From Paenibacillus sp. R14(2021) (GTDB lineage Bacteria; Bacillota; Bacilli; Paenibacillales; Paenibacillaceae), in contig NZ_CP080269.1 of the NCBI RefSeq assembly GCF_019431355.1, positions 3,319,001 through 3,383,000 of the forward strand: a stretch of DNA of 64,000 nt. Reading direction: 5' to 3'. Position numbers and translations under genes: made by a program. The notes under the pieces are model-generated. The model was not told the DNA's origin and ran no database searches. It saw nothing but the letters and a program-made list of their open reading frames with translations. Numbering within the stretch: position 1 is the stretch's first letter; every line of letters begins with the position of its first letter. Of this stretch, positions 17,468 to 26,121 are shown in pieces.

Positions 17468-18412
17468 CAACGAGGTTTCTGACACGCGGCGCGAGATGCG
17501 GTTCGCGATGACGACAAGCACCAGACCGATCAAGCCCTGCATCATGCCAACGGCCGTGGCGTATCCATATTGACCGCTCTGCAAGCCCATCCGGATGATG
17601 TATGTATCCAAAATATCAGACAGCTGCATATTGCCGGGTGTTCGCAGCAGGTAAATCTGATCGAAGCCGGCAGACAATATGTTGCCGAGCGACAGAATGA
17701 AGAGAATGACGATCGTTGGCATGATGGAAGGAATCGTAATGCTCCAAATTTCTCGCAGCTTGCCTGCGCCGTCGATCTTGGCCGCCTCGTACATATCGGG
17801 GTTGATCCCTGATATCGCTGCCATATAAATGATGGAGTCCCACCCGATCGATTTCCACAGATGGCTGCCAAACATGATTTGATAGAAGTATTTGGGCTCC
17901 ATCATGAAGAACGTACTGCCGTCTCCGCCCATGTCCGCGACGACTTGATTGAAAAGACCGGTATCCGGCGCCAATATGCGCTGAATCAAACCGACGACGA
18001 CGACCCAGGATAGGAAATGAGGCAGGTACAGGATGCTTTGCGAGACGTTCTTGAACCATCTGGAGCGGATCTCATTGAACATCAGCGCCAAAATGATGGG
18101 AAACGGCAGGTAAATAAACAATTTCATGCCGCTGATAATTAAGGTGTTCTTGATCAGTTCGGTGCTTTGGTAGGAGTTGAAGAACGTCTTAAAGTACTGG
18201 AGGCCGACCCAAGGACTGCCAAGAATCCCTTTGTTGAACTTGTATTCCTTGAAGGCAAGCAGCAGGCCGCCCATCGGAATGTAGGCGAAGATGATAAAGA
18301 AGGCGATGCAGGGGAGAAGCATGAGGTACAAATAGCGATGAAGTAATATTCGTTTCCATAACGTGCTTGCGTGATGTTTCAGCTTCGGCATAGGCAGGGT
18401 GCTTGGTTCCAT
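17462..18412 (-). CDS. ABC sugar importer permease, LplB type (CUT1)
   Basis: A protein of 316 residues with six predicted membrane segments. The coupling loop reads YEAAKIDGAGKLREIWSITI, and the N-terminal YIPMGGLLLAFKEYKFNKGI is a hallmark of LplB/YteP permeases. First gene of the carbohydrate operon; AAGGTGA precedes the ATG. It forms the membrane channel with the permease at 14589-15497. Confidence 0.93.
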   Translation of the reverse strand: MEPSTLPMPKLKHHASTLWKRILLHRYLYLMLLPCIAFFIIFAYIPMGGLLLAFKEYKFNKGILGSPWVGLQYFKTFFNSYQSTELIKNTLIISGMKLFIYLPFPIILALMFNEIRSRWFKNVSQSILYLPHFLSWVVVVGLIQRILAPDTGLFNQVVADMGGDGSTFFMMEPKYFYQIMFGSHLWKSIGWDSIIYMAAISGINPDMYEAAKIDGAGKLREIWSITIPSIMPTIVILFILSLGNILSAGFDQIYLLRTPGNMQLSDILDTYIIRMGLQSGQYGYATAVGMMQGLIGLVLVVIANRISRRVSETSLW

Positions 18413-18466
18413 AAGTGCGAATCACCTTCATTCTGTAAGATGAATGCCATTTGAAAAAATGTTCTC

Positions 18467-18519
18467 TGGAATCGTTACCATATTAAGCTAAAAAATAAAG
18501 CCAATTCTCGTGCTGTCAA
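18467..18519 (-). promoter_or_regulatory. Promoter and LacI-type operator of the first carbohydrate operon
   Basis: On the minus strand TTGACA (18519-18514) is followed after 16 bases by TATTTT (18497-18492). Directly after this, where transcription would begin, lies TGGTAACGATTCCA (18480-18467), an imperfect version of the palindrome TGGTATCGATACCA. An operator at this place would block initiation or promoter escape, as LacI-family repressors do. CcpA binding is an alternative because the site also fits a cre. Confidence 0.55.
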
Positions 18520-18950
18520 AGAAACCGCTTTCCACGCCAAGATTATAACAACTATTTTTTCTGTTTGCTATGGTTTTTTTCCTTCCAAACAAATATTTAA
18601 CATTTACAGCGGCTGCAGCCGTCTGCAGCAGACTGCATGATCAAGAAAGCCGTCTGCTTCCCGCTGATGCCCTACTTCGAAGACTGGCAGGCTATGGACA
18701 TACACTTTCCGCGTATCCGGGTCGATGCGTAGGCCGTCCATAATCAGGCGGATGCTCTCCTTGTATGACTATTGGCAGGCCATGAACCGTTTGTCCCGGC
18801 CGCCTGTTTCACAATAGCGCGGATTGCGGAAAAAACGGTAGGAATGCCGGAAAACGCGCTCCTACCAAGAGGCTTTCGTCATCGATTCACAGCCCTATGT
18901 TCTCGTAAAAAATATTCCCGAAAAGGACTTCATTCCTACTTTCTCTTGAC
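18520..18950. other. Gene-poor stretch with an unidentified decayed minus-strand reading frame
   Basis: Between the operon promoter and the small membrane protein gene I see no intact gene. The minus-strand frame from about 18770 to 18610 reads without interruption (LIMDGLRIDPDTRKVYVHSL, then FEVGHQREADGFLDHAV) and ends in a stop, but has no start of its own. Its protein-like character suggests the tail of a lost gene. I cannot name the family. Confidence 0.3.
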
Positions 18951-18974
18951 CGATATAATGCTTAACGACTGATC

Positions 18975-18994
18975 TGCATGACGATGGTCATGCA
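18975..18994. promoter_or_regulatory. Palindrome TGCATGAC-N4-GTCATGCA upstream of the small membrane protein gene
   Basis: A perfect inverted repeat with 8-bp arms around GATG, placed 16 bases after a TATAAT (-10) at 18954-18959 and 25 bases ahead of the start codon. No good -35 hexamer is visible. A near-identical palindrome with a 5-base centre occurs at 24062-24082. Confidence 0.5.
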
Positions 18995-19019
18995 TTTTAT
19001 AAGGAAAGAAGGGTTATTG

Positions 19020-19220
19020 ATGAAAATCGCACACCGTAAACTAAACAGCGGAACTTGGCTGCCTGTAGGAACAAGGATGCATGACTCGCTGCCCGCCCCA
19101 GCGGCTGTCGGCACGGATAGCGAGACGACGGACCGCAGAAACTTTAAATTCGCCCTGTTCAACGGAGCGCTTCTGGTGATGCCGTTCTGGATCTTGGTCA
19201 TCTGGCTGCTTATTCGATAA
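19020..19220 (+). CDS. Small single-span membrane protein
   Basis: A protein of 66 residues; AAAGAAGGG lies seven bases ahead of the ATG at 19020. The first 40 residues are polar (KIAHRKLNSGTWLPVGTRMH) and the last 25 form one membrane helix (LLVMPFWILVIWLLIR). It stands alone, opposite in direction to its neighbours, with a -10 element and a palindromic operator candidate just upstream. I do not recognise the family. The Shine-Dalgarno sequence and the controlled-looking upstream region argue that it is a real gene. Confidence 0.5.
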   Translation: MKIAHRKLNSGTWLPVGTRMHDSLPAPAAVGTDSETTDRRNFKFALFNGALLVMPFWILVIWLLIR

Positions 19221-19384
19221 TCGTCCTAAATGCTCGTGACGCTTCCGAAATTCGGTCCTTGATCACGCCTGTCTCGTTGCGGGCATGATGATGCCGGACG
19301 CCGAAGTCCGCAATCCGATTTTTTATCCGCCGCCGCTCCCCGAGCCCTAAATCCCAATGCTACCACAGTTGCCCGCGATATACC

Positions 19385-19640
19385 GGTTCAACGTCAGCAG
19401 CGCTCTCTTCGAGCAGGCTTAGGCCGCAAGGTCATTCGAGCCCTTGTACCCGTTCGTGGAACCGATCTGGACGATGGATCCGCCGCCGGTCTCCAGCATC
19501 GCCAGCATGGCATATTTGGAGCAGAAGAACGCGCCTTTGATATTGAGCAGAAGCTGCCGTTCCCGGATCGTTCGTAAGCTCGGATTCGTTGCAGCCGAAG
19601 CGACTGCATGTCCTATATGCGGCGCAGGTTTGCCCTTAGG
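19385..19640 (-). pseudogene. Short-chain dehydrogenase/reductase remnant
   Basis: The minus-strand frame reads LLLNIKGAFFCSKYAMLAML, then GGGSIVQIGSTNGYKGSNDL, a stop (TAA at 19421-19419), then CSKRALLTLNRYIAGN. N-(I/L)-KG-x-FF, GGGSIV-x-I-S and the S-K of the YxxxK region are SDR motifs. The catalytic tyrosine position falls at or next to the stop, and both ends of the gene are missing. The remainder of the 19.2-19.9 kb gap holds no other gene I can support. Confidence 0.6.
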
Positions 19641-19897
19641 ACGTCATCCCCGTCGCTTCGGCATGTCCGGCGCGAACATCCGGACGATTCAGGTAGCCCC
19701 TCATCGATGTCTATGCCTGGTCCGGGTCGGTCATTCGCATAAGGGAGGCGGTCCGCGCACTTCCATCGGAGGCACGGAACCGCATCCCCTCGGAAAAAAT
19801 CCGGCTTCGGCGAAATGATCGTGAGTGCCGGGCATCGGCCGATCCATGAAGGGCCGCTGTTTCGCTGAAAGGCTGCTTCTCGTTGTCTCCAATGGCG

Positions 19898-21616
19898 TCA
19901 CGATAGAATTGCCAAGCCGTTGCGGATAAGATTCGTCAAAGAAGCCGTCTGCGCAAGCGCATTCAATTCGTCTTGCAGCGGCACTGCCATCATCTTCAAT
20001 TCGGGGGCGGACACGGCTAGTTCAAGCAGCTCCAGACGCAGCAGCCAATCATGGGGATAAGAATGGCGAAGCGTCTGATGTATGCGGCCGATCTCTTGCA
20101 CGCAGTCCTCCGTGAAGGCGTTTGCCTCGCGAATTCGCGCAACATCCCGATAGAGCTCTTCCAATTCGGTCAATGGCGAAGCGGGCAATGCCATAGACGC
20201 GGTCTGCCGAGGGGGCGCGCCGAAGTAGGCGGCGGGGTCGGCCGCGCCGGGATAAGCAGAAACGATGCGCGAGCCCACAGCCATATCGTAGGCCCCCCAC
20301 TCCTTCTTGAACAGCTCCTTGCCGTCGTACGCCACCGTACACTCCGCGAATGAAATCAAGTGGACGTGCCGATCGTCTCCGAGGATGCCGGTAATACGTC
20401 CGGAAACGCTTACGCCACTTGCGAAAGCAAGATTGGCGAAGCTCCCTTGGACGATGCCCAGCTGTTCTAGCGCTTCCCCGCCGCACGCTTCCAATGCAAT
20501 ATCGCCGCTCAGCAAGCCGATCGGCGTGCCGAAGCCTTTGGCATGCGCCTCCCTTCCATGTCCTTGCAATTGGCGGCGATGAACCGAAAGCGCGCTCTCG
20601 CCCGTCGTGCTCACATAGACCGCTTCGCCGTTCCGATCCTTCAAGATGGCTTGAACGATGCCCGTGATGCCGATGCCGGAATTGAATTCGAAGGTGGCCG
20701 TGGTTCCCGAGCGCAGCGCCGTCTCCAAGCTTGCTGTTCCGCCGACCCGGTATGCCATCGTATTCGCCAAAGATCTTGCGCCTTCATTCAATTCCTCGAA
20801 GCTTTTGCAGACAAATAATCGCGATTGCATCTCGGTCACGATTTTCGGGCTCGCCACGCACGCCTCGACGGAGTACGGCAATTTCGTTACCGCATCCGTG
20901 AAGCAGTGCTTGCTTTCGCCCACGGACGACAACAATCCGGCGCCGTAAATTTTCGGCTGGCCCATCTCCCCGATCAGCCCGTATTCGACCGTGGCCCAGA
21001 ACAATCGGGACACCTTCTCCGCTTCCGTCATGCCGATGTTCGCCCGCTGCTTCTCCTCCACCGCTTGCTTTGCCGCCGCTCTTTGCTCGGGCGTCGATTG
21101 CGGATCCTCCATGACGATCGTCAGCCGGCGAAGCGCTTCGAACGCTTCCTTTTTTTCCTTCACGGAAAAGGCTTTTGCGCCAATCGCCCCGATTTCCTGC
21201 ACGTACGCCCTGTATTCCGGATCGAACAGGATCGGAGCATGCCCTGCCGCTTCGTGAAGGATGTCCGGCGCAGGCGTGTATTCGATGTTCGCTAATTTTC
21301 GGATTTCCGCCGCGATCGGCAGAATCCCGCCCGCCAGCAGCTCGTAAAAGACGGAGCCCGGGATCAGTCCGTTCACGATGACCGCGCCCCATCCGATCCG
21401 CGAGAGGCATTCGTTCATCTCGGACACGCGCGGGATTTTCTCCGTTTCGATGCCGGACTGCGCCAGCCCGTTCACGAACGCAGCGTTGGCTTTATCCTGC
21501 AGGGCATGATGATTCTGGCGCATGACGTAACGCCATACGGCATGATCGACGGGCGTATACCGGTCGTAATGCTGCTCGGCGACGTAGGGCTCTAAATGTG
21601 GCGGTATGATTTTCAT
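19898..21616 (-). CDS. phhA: Phenylalanine 4-hydroxylase, long Bacillus-type form
   Basis: A protein of 572 residues. The start at 21616 follows GGAGGGAG at a slightly long spacing. The catalytic aromatic amino acid hydroxylase domain lies in the first 300 residues: DILHEAAGHAPILFDPEY carries the two iron-binding histidines, and FWATVEYGLIGE the glutamate ligand. The C-terminal 250 residues are the extension seen in the roughly 580-residue Bacillus enzymes; its role is unclear. It converts phenylalanine to tyrosine with a pterin cofactor. It is the last gene of the tyrosine-degradation cluster, 35 bases after fahA. I see no pterin recycling gene nearby. Confidence 0.9.
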   Translation of the reverse strand: MKIIPPHLEPYVAEQHYDRYTPVDHAVWRYVMRQNHHALQDKANAAFVNGLAQSGIETEKIPRVSEMNECLSRIGWGAVIVNGLIPGSVFYELLAGGILPIAAEIRKLANIEYTPAPDILHEAAGHAPILFDPEYRAYVQEIGAIGAKAFSVKEKKEAFEALRRLTIVMEDPQSTPEQRAAAKQAVEEKQRANIGMTEAEKVSRLFWATVEYGLIGEMGQPKIYGAGLLSSVGESKHCFTDAVTKLPYSVEACVASPKIVTEMQSRLFVCKSFEELNEGARSLANTMAYRVGGTASLETALRSGTTATFEFNSGIGITGIVQAILKDRNGEAVYVSTTGESALSVHRRQLQGHGREAHAKGFGTPIGLLSGDIALEACGGEALEQLGIVQGSFANLAFASGVSVSGRITGILGDDRHVHLISFAECTVAYDGKELFKKEWGAYDMAVGSRIVSAYPGAADPAAYFGAPPRQTASMALPASPLTELEELYRDVARIREANAFTEDCVQEIGRIHQTLRHSYPHDWLLRLELLELAVSAPELKMMAVPLQDELNALAQTASLTNLIRNGLAILS

Positions 21617-21651
21617 AGCTGTCAACAACTCCCTCCGCTTATTGCTGGCGA

Positions 21652-22920
21652 TCAAGGCAATCGATGGGCCGGCAAGATGCGGCCGGCGACTTCTCCGAAT
21701 CCGACTTTGAAGCCGTTGCCCCGGCACCAGCCGGTCATGCTTAAACGGTCGCCGTCCGCAAGCCACACCCGCTCTTCGCCGCAGCTCAATCGCAAGGGCT
21801 CGGTACCGCGCCACGTCAGCTCCAGCATGCAGCCGCGCGATTCCTTGACCGGACCGCTGATCGTCCCGGAAGCGAGCAAATCCCCGGTCCGCAAATTGCA
21901 ACCGCCTGAAGCATGATGCGCGATTTGCTGCGCGATCGTCCAATACAAATTGCGGTAATTGCTCGTCGCAATCCGTTCCGGTCGCTCCATGGCATCGGTT
22001 TGCAAGCTAACCTCCAATTGGATATCGAACGTGTCCGGGTTCCGCCGGCGCAAATAAGGCAGCGGCTCCGGCTCCTGCTCCGGAGCCGGAATGCGGAACG
22101 GCGCAAGCGCTTCAAGCGGCACGACCCACGGCGAGACGGAGGTGGCGAAGCTTTTCCCGAGGAAGGGGCCGAGCGGCTGGTATTCCCAGGCTTGAATATC
22201 CCGCGCGCTCCAGTCGTTGACCAGCACGAGCCCGAAAATATGGTCCTCGGCTTCTTCAATCGGGATCGGACGGCCTTGTTCGTTCCCGGTTCCGATCAGC
22301 CAGCCCATCTCCAATTCGAAATCCAATTGACGCGTTGGTCCGAAGAAGGGTACGGCGGAATCGGGCGGCTTCAGCTGTCCAAGCGGACGCCGGACATCGG
22401 TGCCGCTAACGACGACGGAGCTCGCTCTACCGTGATAGCCGACGGGCAGATGCAGCCAATTCGGCATAAGCGCATGGTCTTTGCCGCGAAACAGCGTGCC
22501 TACGTTCGCGGCGTGCGCCTTGGAGGCGTAGAAATCCGTATAATCGCCGATCTCCGCGGGCAGCAGCAGCTCGACGTCGGATTGAAGATGCAAGGCAGCC
22601 TTGCGCAGCTCCTCCTCATCCCGCAATGCCGGTTCGTCCGCATCCAGCAGACGCCCGATGATGGCGCGAATCTCGCGCCAAGCCTGGCGGCCAAGCGCCA
22701 TGAAGGCATTGAGCGATTGCTGCGCGAAGACGGCCCTGCCGGACGCGGCCGTCCGGTCGAAGTAGCCCGCCAGATCCAGCGCAGCCAGATCCAACACGTA
22801 CGCGCCGATCGCGACGCCGATCCGCGGCGGACCGCCGCTGCGTGGACGGAAGACGCCGTAAGGCAGGTTTTGGATCGGAAAATGCGAATCCGGATCGACG
22901 TGAATAAACGAACGCGCCAT
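21652..22920 (-). CDS. fahA: Fumarylacetoacetase
   Basis: A protein of 422 residues, the normal length. The N-terminal domain contains PYGVFRPRSGGPPRIGVAIG, and the catalytic part has DFYASKAHAANVGTLFRG, DFELEMGWLIG, LVLVNDWSARDIQAWEYQPL and GPFLGKSFATSVSPWVVP, which give the metal ligands (Asp, Glu, Glu, Asp). It splits fumarylacetoacetate to fumarate and acetoacetate, the last step of tyrosine breakdown. Its Shine-Dalgarno GAGGAG overlaps the end of the upstream gene (gap of four bases). Confidence 0.95.
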   Translation of the reverse strand: MARSFIHVDPDSHFPIQNLPYGVFRPRSGGPPRIGVAIGAYVLDLAALDLAGYFDRTAASGRAVFAQQSLNAFMALGRQAWREIRAIIGRLLDADEPALRDEEELRKAALHLQSDVELLLPAEIGDYTDFYASKAHAANVGTLFRGKDHALMPNWLHLPVGYHGRASSVVVSGTDVRRPLGQLKPPDSAVPFFGPTRQLDFELEMGWLIGTGNEQGRPIPIEEAEDHIFGLVLVNDWSARDIQAWEYQPLGPFLGKSFATSVSPWVVPLEALAPFRIPAPEQEPEPLPYLRRRNPDTFDIQLEVSLQTDAMERPERIATSNYRNLYWTIAQQIAHHASGGCNLRTGDLLASGTISGPVKESRGCMLELTWRGTEPLRLSCGEERVWLADGDRLSMTGWCRGNGFKVGFGEVAGRILPAHRLP

Positions 22921-22924
22921 ACGA

Positions 22925-23878
22925 TCAACTCCTCGGTTCCAGTAGTCGAAGCACCCGTAGCTCTTCGCGCGGTTCGTCGAAGCTGCAGCACCCGAAGGCC
23001 AGGAATGCCGTCTTGCGATAGGACTGGATATCGGCGGCTGTCATGGTGAGGTTCCGCCAGCGCAGGCCTTCGTCCGTAAAGACGAAATGGTCCGGGTTCT
23101 CGTCGCCGACAATGTCCGCAATCCCGCCGGCGTCAAGCCCATGCGCGTGAGCCAGCATGCCCGCGAAAAACACATTGAGAAATCCGTGCATCTTCACGCT
23201 TGCCTCATGCCGGTACATGCGGATGGGATGATGCAACCCCGCCGTGAATTTAAGCGGAAGCTTCCGGTCTCTGCACGCTTGCAGAACGAAAGCGACCTGA
23301 TGCGGCGCGGGAAAGGCCTCCGCCGTTACGCCGCCGGTCCTGATCTTCACGCCGACCGCCGTCCCGCTGCCGGAGTTGACGGACGCGATCGCATCCATCG
23401 CCTCGAGCGTGCCGGATTCCCAGCGCGAATCGCGCGTGTGCGTCGTTTCGCAGCAGAGCCGCAGTCCGGCGCGGGAGCTCTCCGCACCGATCGCCTCCAG
23501 CAGAACCGGCGGGATCGGAATCGGCGGCAGCGGTAGTTCGAGCGCATCGATCACGGCGGCTTGCCGGAATTGCTTCCTGAACGTGCGTATCCGTTCCATA
23601 TCTTTGGCGAGCCGTTCCAGGCATTCTTCGCTGCTCCGGCTTCGGTTCCCGACGACCGACAGCTTCAATGGACGAGCCTCCGAAAACAACGCCATATAGG
23701 GAACGAGCTCGGGGAGCCGAGAGGCGGAAACGACGAAATGGCCTAACATCCAGCTGTCTTGATCCTCTCCATAGCGCTTGTAATGGCGGATCGCCGCATC
23801 AACAGTCAATTGGGCCGGAGGGAACAGCCCCGCGTAGTCGATGAGCCGTTCCATGAAATGCCGAACACTGGGATGCAT
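22925..23878 (-). CDS. Uncharacterised protein of the homogentisate operon
   Basis: A protein of 317 residues. The start at 23878 follows GAGGCGG; a longer open frame lacks a ribosome binding site. Visible conserved-looking segments are HFMERLIDYAGLFPPAQLTV at the start, VGVKIRTGGVTAEAFPAPHQ, LKFTAGLHHPIRMY and GFLNVFFAGMLAHAHGLD. These alternate strands and helices as a TIM barrel would, but I do not recognise a family. It is translationally close to fahA. No glutathione-dependent maleylacetoacetate isomerase gene is present in the cluster. This protein is the obvious candidate for the missing step or an accessory role; that is inference from position. Confidence 0.75.
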   Translation of the reverse strand: MHPSVRHFMERLIDYAGLFPPAQLTVDAAIRHYKRYGEDQDSWMLGHFVVSASRLPELVPYMALFSEARPLKLSVVGNRSRSSEECLERLAKDMERIRTFRKQFRQAAVIDALELPLPPIPIPPVLLEAIGAESSRAGLRLCCETTHTRDSRWESGTLEAMDAIASVNSGSGTAVGVKIRTGGVTAEAFPAPHQVAFVLQACRDRKLPLKFTAGLHHPIRMYRHEASVKMHGFLNVFFAGMLAHAHGLDAGGIADIVGDENPDHFVFTDEGLRWRNLTMTAADIQSYRKTAFLAFGCCSFDEPREELRVLRLLEPRS

Positions 23879-24011
23879 TTTACCGCCTCCTCGAAATCGG
23901 ATATGCTGTTCTATTCTATTCCGAACATTCGCCAAAAGCGTACGCCTTCTTCGCAGATTGCCCATCGACATGCTCGGCTCGAATCCCGTGAGACGGGCAG
24001 GCATCCGGGAA

Positions 24012-24040
24012 CAGCAAAACCCGCTGCGGGGGCGGGTTTC
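24012..24040 (-). terminator. Terminator-like hairpin after the acyl-CoA synthetase gene
   Basis: AAACCCGC and GCGGGTTT pair around a 7-base loop, followed on the minus strand by TTGCTGTTCC. It divides the pathway into hppD-hmgA-synthetase and a second unit (uncharacterised protein-fahA-phhA), which would need its own promoter in 23879-24010. A weak TTGGCG-16-TAGAAC is present there. Confidence 0.55.
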
Positions 24041-24061
24041 TTCAACGTATGATGATTGGTT

Positions 24062-24082
24062 TGCATGACCATTGGTCATGCA
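24062..24082. promoter_or_regulatory. Palindrome TGCATGAC-N5-GTCATGCA in the tyrosine-degradation cluster
   Basis: A perfect inverted repeat with 8-bp arms (extendable to 9) in the 229-base gap between the acyl-CoA synthetase and the next gene. The same arms occur at 18975-18994. As a transcript it could also fold as a hairpin. Confidence 0.45.
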
Positions 24083-24107
24083 GCATTCATCCACTGCGGC
24101 AGGCGGC

Positions 24108-26090
24108 TTAGCCGCTGCTGGGCGGATCGCGTCGCTTGCCGCTCAACCGCCGGATCGCCTCGACCGTTTCGGGATTTTCCAGCGCCGACAGATCCCCCGG
24201 ATCGATCGCCAAATAGGCGGCGCGAACGACCCTGCGCATGACCTTGGCGTTTCTTGTTCGGGGCAGCCCATCCACGAGATGAACCGTCTTCGGCTTGAAC
24301 GCTTTCCCGAGCCGGTCCGCGACGCAGGCAACCAATTCGTCCGTTAGAACTTTAGCCGCGTCCTGATCCGGGAGCGCGCGGTTCGTCACGACGAAACAAA
24401 CGGCTGCCTCCCCCTTCGTCTCGTCGGGTACGCCGATGACCGCCGCTTCCACCACGAGCGGATGCTCGACGAGCAGCGATTCGATTTCCGCCGGGCCGAG
24501 CCGCTTGCCGGCTACGTTGAGCGTATCGTCGGAGCGGCCCGTGATGGTCCAGAACCCGTCGTCATCCAGCTGCGCCCAATCGCCGTGCACCCAAATATCG
24601 GGCCAACGCGACCAATACGTCTTCTCGTATCGCCCGGGCTCCCGCCAAAAACCCGCGGCCATGCCTACCCACGGGCTCTTCAGTACCAGTTCTCCAACCT
24701 CCCCCCTCACCGGCTCTCCCGCGCGCGAAAACACGTCCGCGTTCATGCCCGGAATCGGGGAATTGAATCCAGCAGGCGCGATCGGCTTCAGCAGCACGTT
24801 GCCAAGAATTCCGCCCGAAACTTCCGTGCCCCCCGAATAATTGACGATCGGCACCCGGCTTTTGCCAACCTCGCGGAAGAGCCAGAGCCAGGGCTCCGGA
24901 TTCCAGGGCTCACCCGTAGAACCGATCACTCGCAGGGAAGATAAGTCGCAGTCCCGGAAGCAGGCGTCACCGTGCTTCATGACGCTGCGGACCAAGGTCG
25001 GAGACAGGCCGAGATGCGTCGCGCCATGCCTGCTTGCGAGGCCGAAGACCCGGTCCGGGCCGGGATAATCCGGCGCCCCTTCGTACAGCACCATTGTGCC
25101 GGCGTTCAGCAGCGCGGCGTATACGAGGAAGGGTCCCATCATCCAGCCCATGTCGGTGATCCACAGCATGACGTCGCCGGGCCGGAAATCCATGGCGTAC
25201 CCGGCGTCGAACGCCGCTTTGATCGGGAATCCGCTGTGGGTATGGACGATGCCCTTCGGCGCGCCAGTCGTCCCAGAGGTATAGAGCAGCATGAGCGGTT
25301 CGGCGCTGTTCATCGGCACCGCCCGCATCGGCATAGAGAATCCGGCGCTGGTCAGATCCGTCCATTCCACGTCCCGCTCCGGGCGCCATGGAATCGATGC
25401 GCCCAGTCGGCGGACAACCGCCACGCGAACGACGGAGACGGCGGCATCCGCCGCTTGGTCAGCCTCTTCCTTCATGCCGATCCGTTTCCCGTGCCGGTAG
25501 TAGCCGTCCGCGGTCACGAGAAGCTTGCAGCCCGCCCCTTCCATGCGTTTAGCCGCCGCGTCGGCGCGATAGCCGGAATAGACGGGGATGGCGATAGCCC
25601 CTAATTTGGCAAGGGCCAGCATGGCGACGACGGTTTCCGGAATCATCGGCATATAAATCGCCGCGCGGTCGCCTTTGCCGATCCCGAGCGAGCGGAATCC
25701 GTTCGCGGCGCGATTCGCCTGTTCGGCGAGCTCGCCGTAGGTGATACTTCGGGTCGAGCCGTCCTCGCCCTCCCAGAGGATCGCGTTCCTGACGGACACG
25801 GCCGGATCGTTCAACCATTTGTCGACCGCGTTGTAGGCGGCATTGAGACGCCCGCCGGCAAACCACGAAGGCTTGCCGACCCCCAAGGCCAAATCGACAA
25901 CCCGATCGTATCCGCGTTCCCAAACGATCCCCAAGTCCCGTATGACCGCATCCCAGAACCAGGCGATGTCGTCGATCGACTTTCGGTAGAACGCGTCATA
26001 GTCGGCGAACCCGTGCTTCTGCATCAAACGGAACAGGCGCGTTTTCTCCATCTCCGCTGGATCGGGGTACCAGACCGGCTTCTGCCGCAT
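24108..26090 (-). CDS. AMP-forming acyl-CoA synthetase, probably acetoacetyl-CoA synthetase
   Basis: A protein of 660 residues. An ACAS_N-like start (ADYDAFYRKSIDDIAWFWDA) precedes the AMP-binding domain with LLYTSGTTGAPKGIVHTHSG (P-loop), the GSTGEPWNPEPWLW and YSGGTEVSGG motifs, and the C-terminal DDTLNVAGKRLGPAEIES and RTRNAKVMRR; the last lysine is the adenylation/acetylation lysine. The length and N-terminal domain match acetyl- and acetoacetyl-CoA synthetases. Because the pathway here releases acetoacetate, activation of acetoacetate is the likely job. Acetate or another short acid cannot be excluded. Confidence 0.85.
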   Translation of the reverse strand: MRQKPVWYPDPAEMEKTRLFRLMQKHGFADYDAFYRKSIDDIAWFWDAVIRDLGIVWERGYDRVVDLALGVGKPSWFAGGRLNAAYNAVDKWLNDPAVSVRNAILWEGEDGSTRSITYGELAEQANRAANGFRSLGIGKGDRAAIYMPMIPETVVAMLALAKLGAIAIPVYSGYRADAAAKRMEGAGCKLLVTADGYYRHGKRIGMKEEADQAADAAVSVVRVAVVRRLGASIPWRPERDVEWTDLTSAGFSMPMRAVPMNSAEPLMLLYTSGTTGAPKGIVHTHSGFPIKAAFDAGYAMDFRPGDVMLWITDMGWMMGPFLVYAALLNAGTMVLYEGAPDYPGPDRVFGLASRHGATHLGLSPTLVRSVMKHGDACFRDCDLSSLRVIGSTGEPWNPEPWLWLFREVGKSRVPIVNYSGGTEVSGGILGNVLLKPIAPAGFNSPIPGMNADVFSRAGEPVRGEVGELVLKSPWVGMAAGFWREPGRYEKTYWSRWPDIWVHGDWAQLDDDGFWTITGRSDDTLNVAGKRLGPAEIESLLVEHPLVVEAAVIGVPDETKGEAAVCFVVTNRALPDQDAAKVLTDELVACVADRLGKAFKPKTVHLVDGLPRTRNAKVMRRVVRAAYLAIDPGDLSALENPETVEAIRRLSGKRRDPPSSG

Positions 26091-26121
26091 GTTCAGCGCC
26101 TCCTTCAGTCCTCCGCGCGGA

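Noticed and set aside
18610-18770. LIMDGLRIDPDTRKVYVHSL as the winged-helix start of an OmpR-type regulator
   Set aside because: The following residues do not continue the family pattern, and there is no receiver domain upstream.
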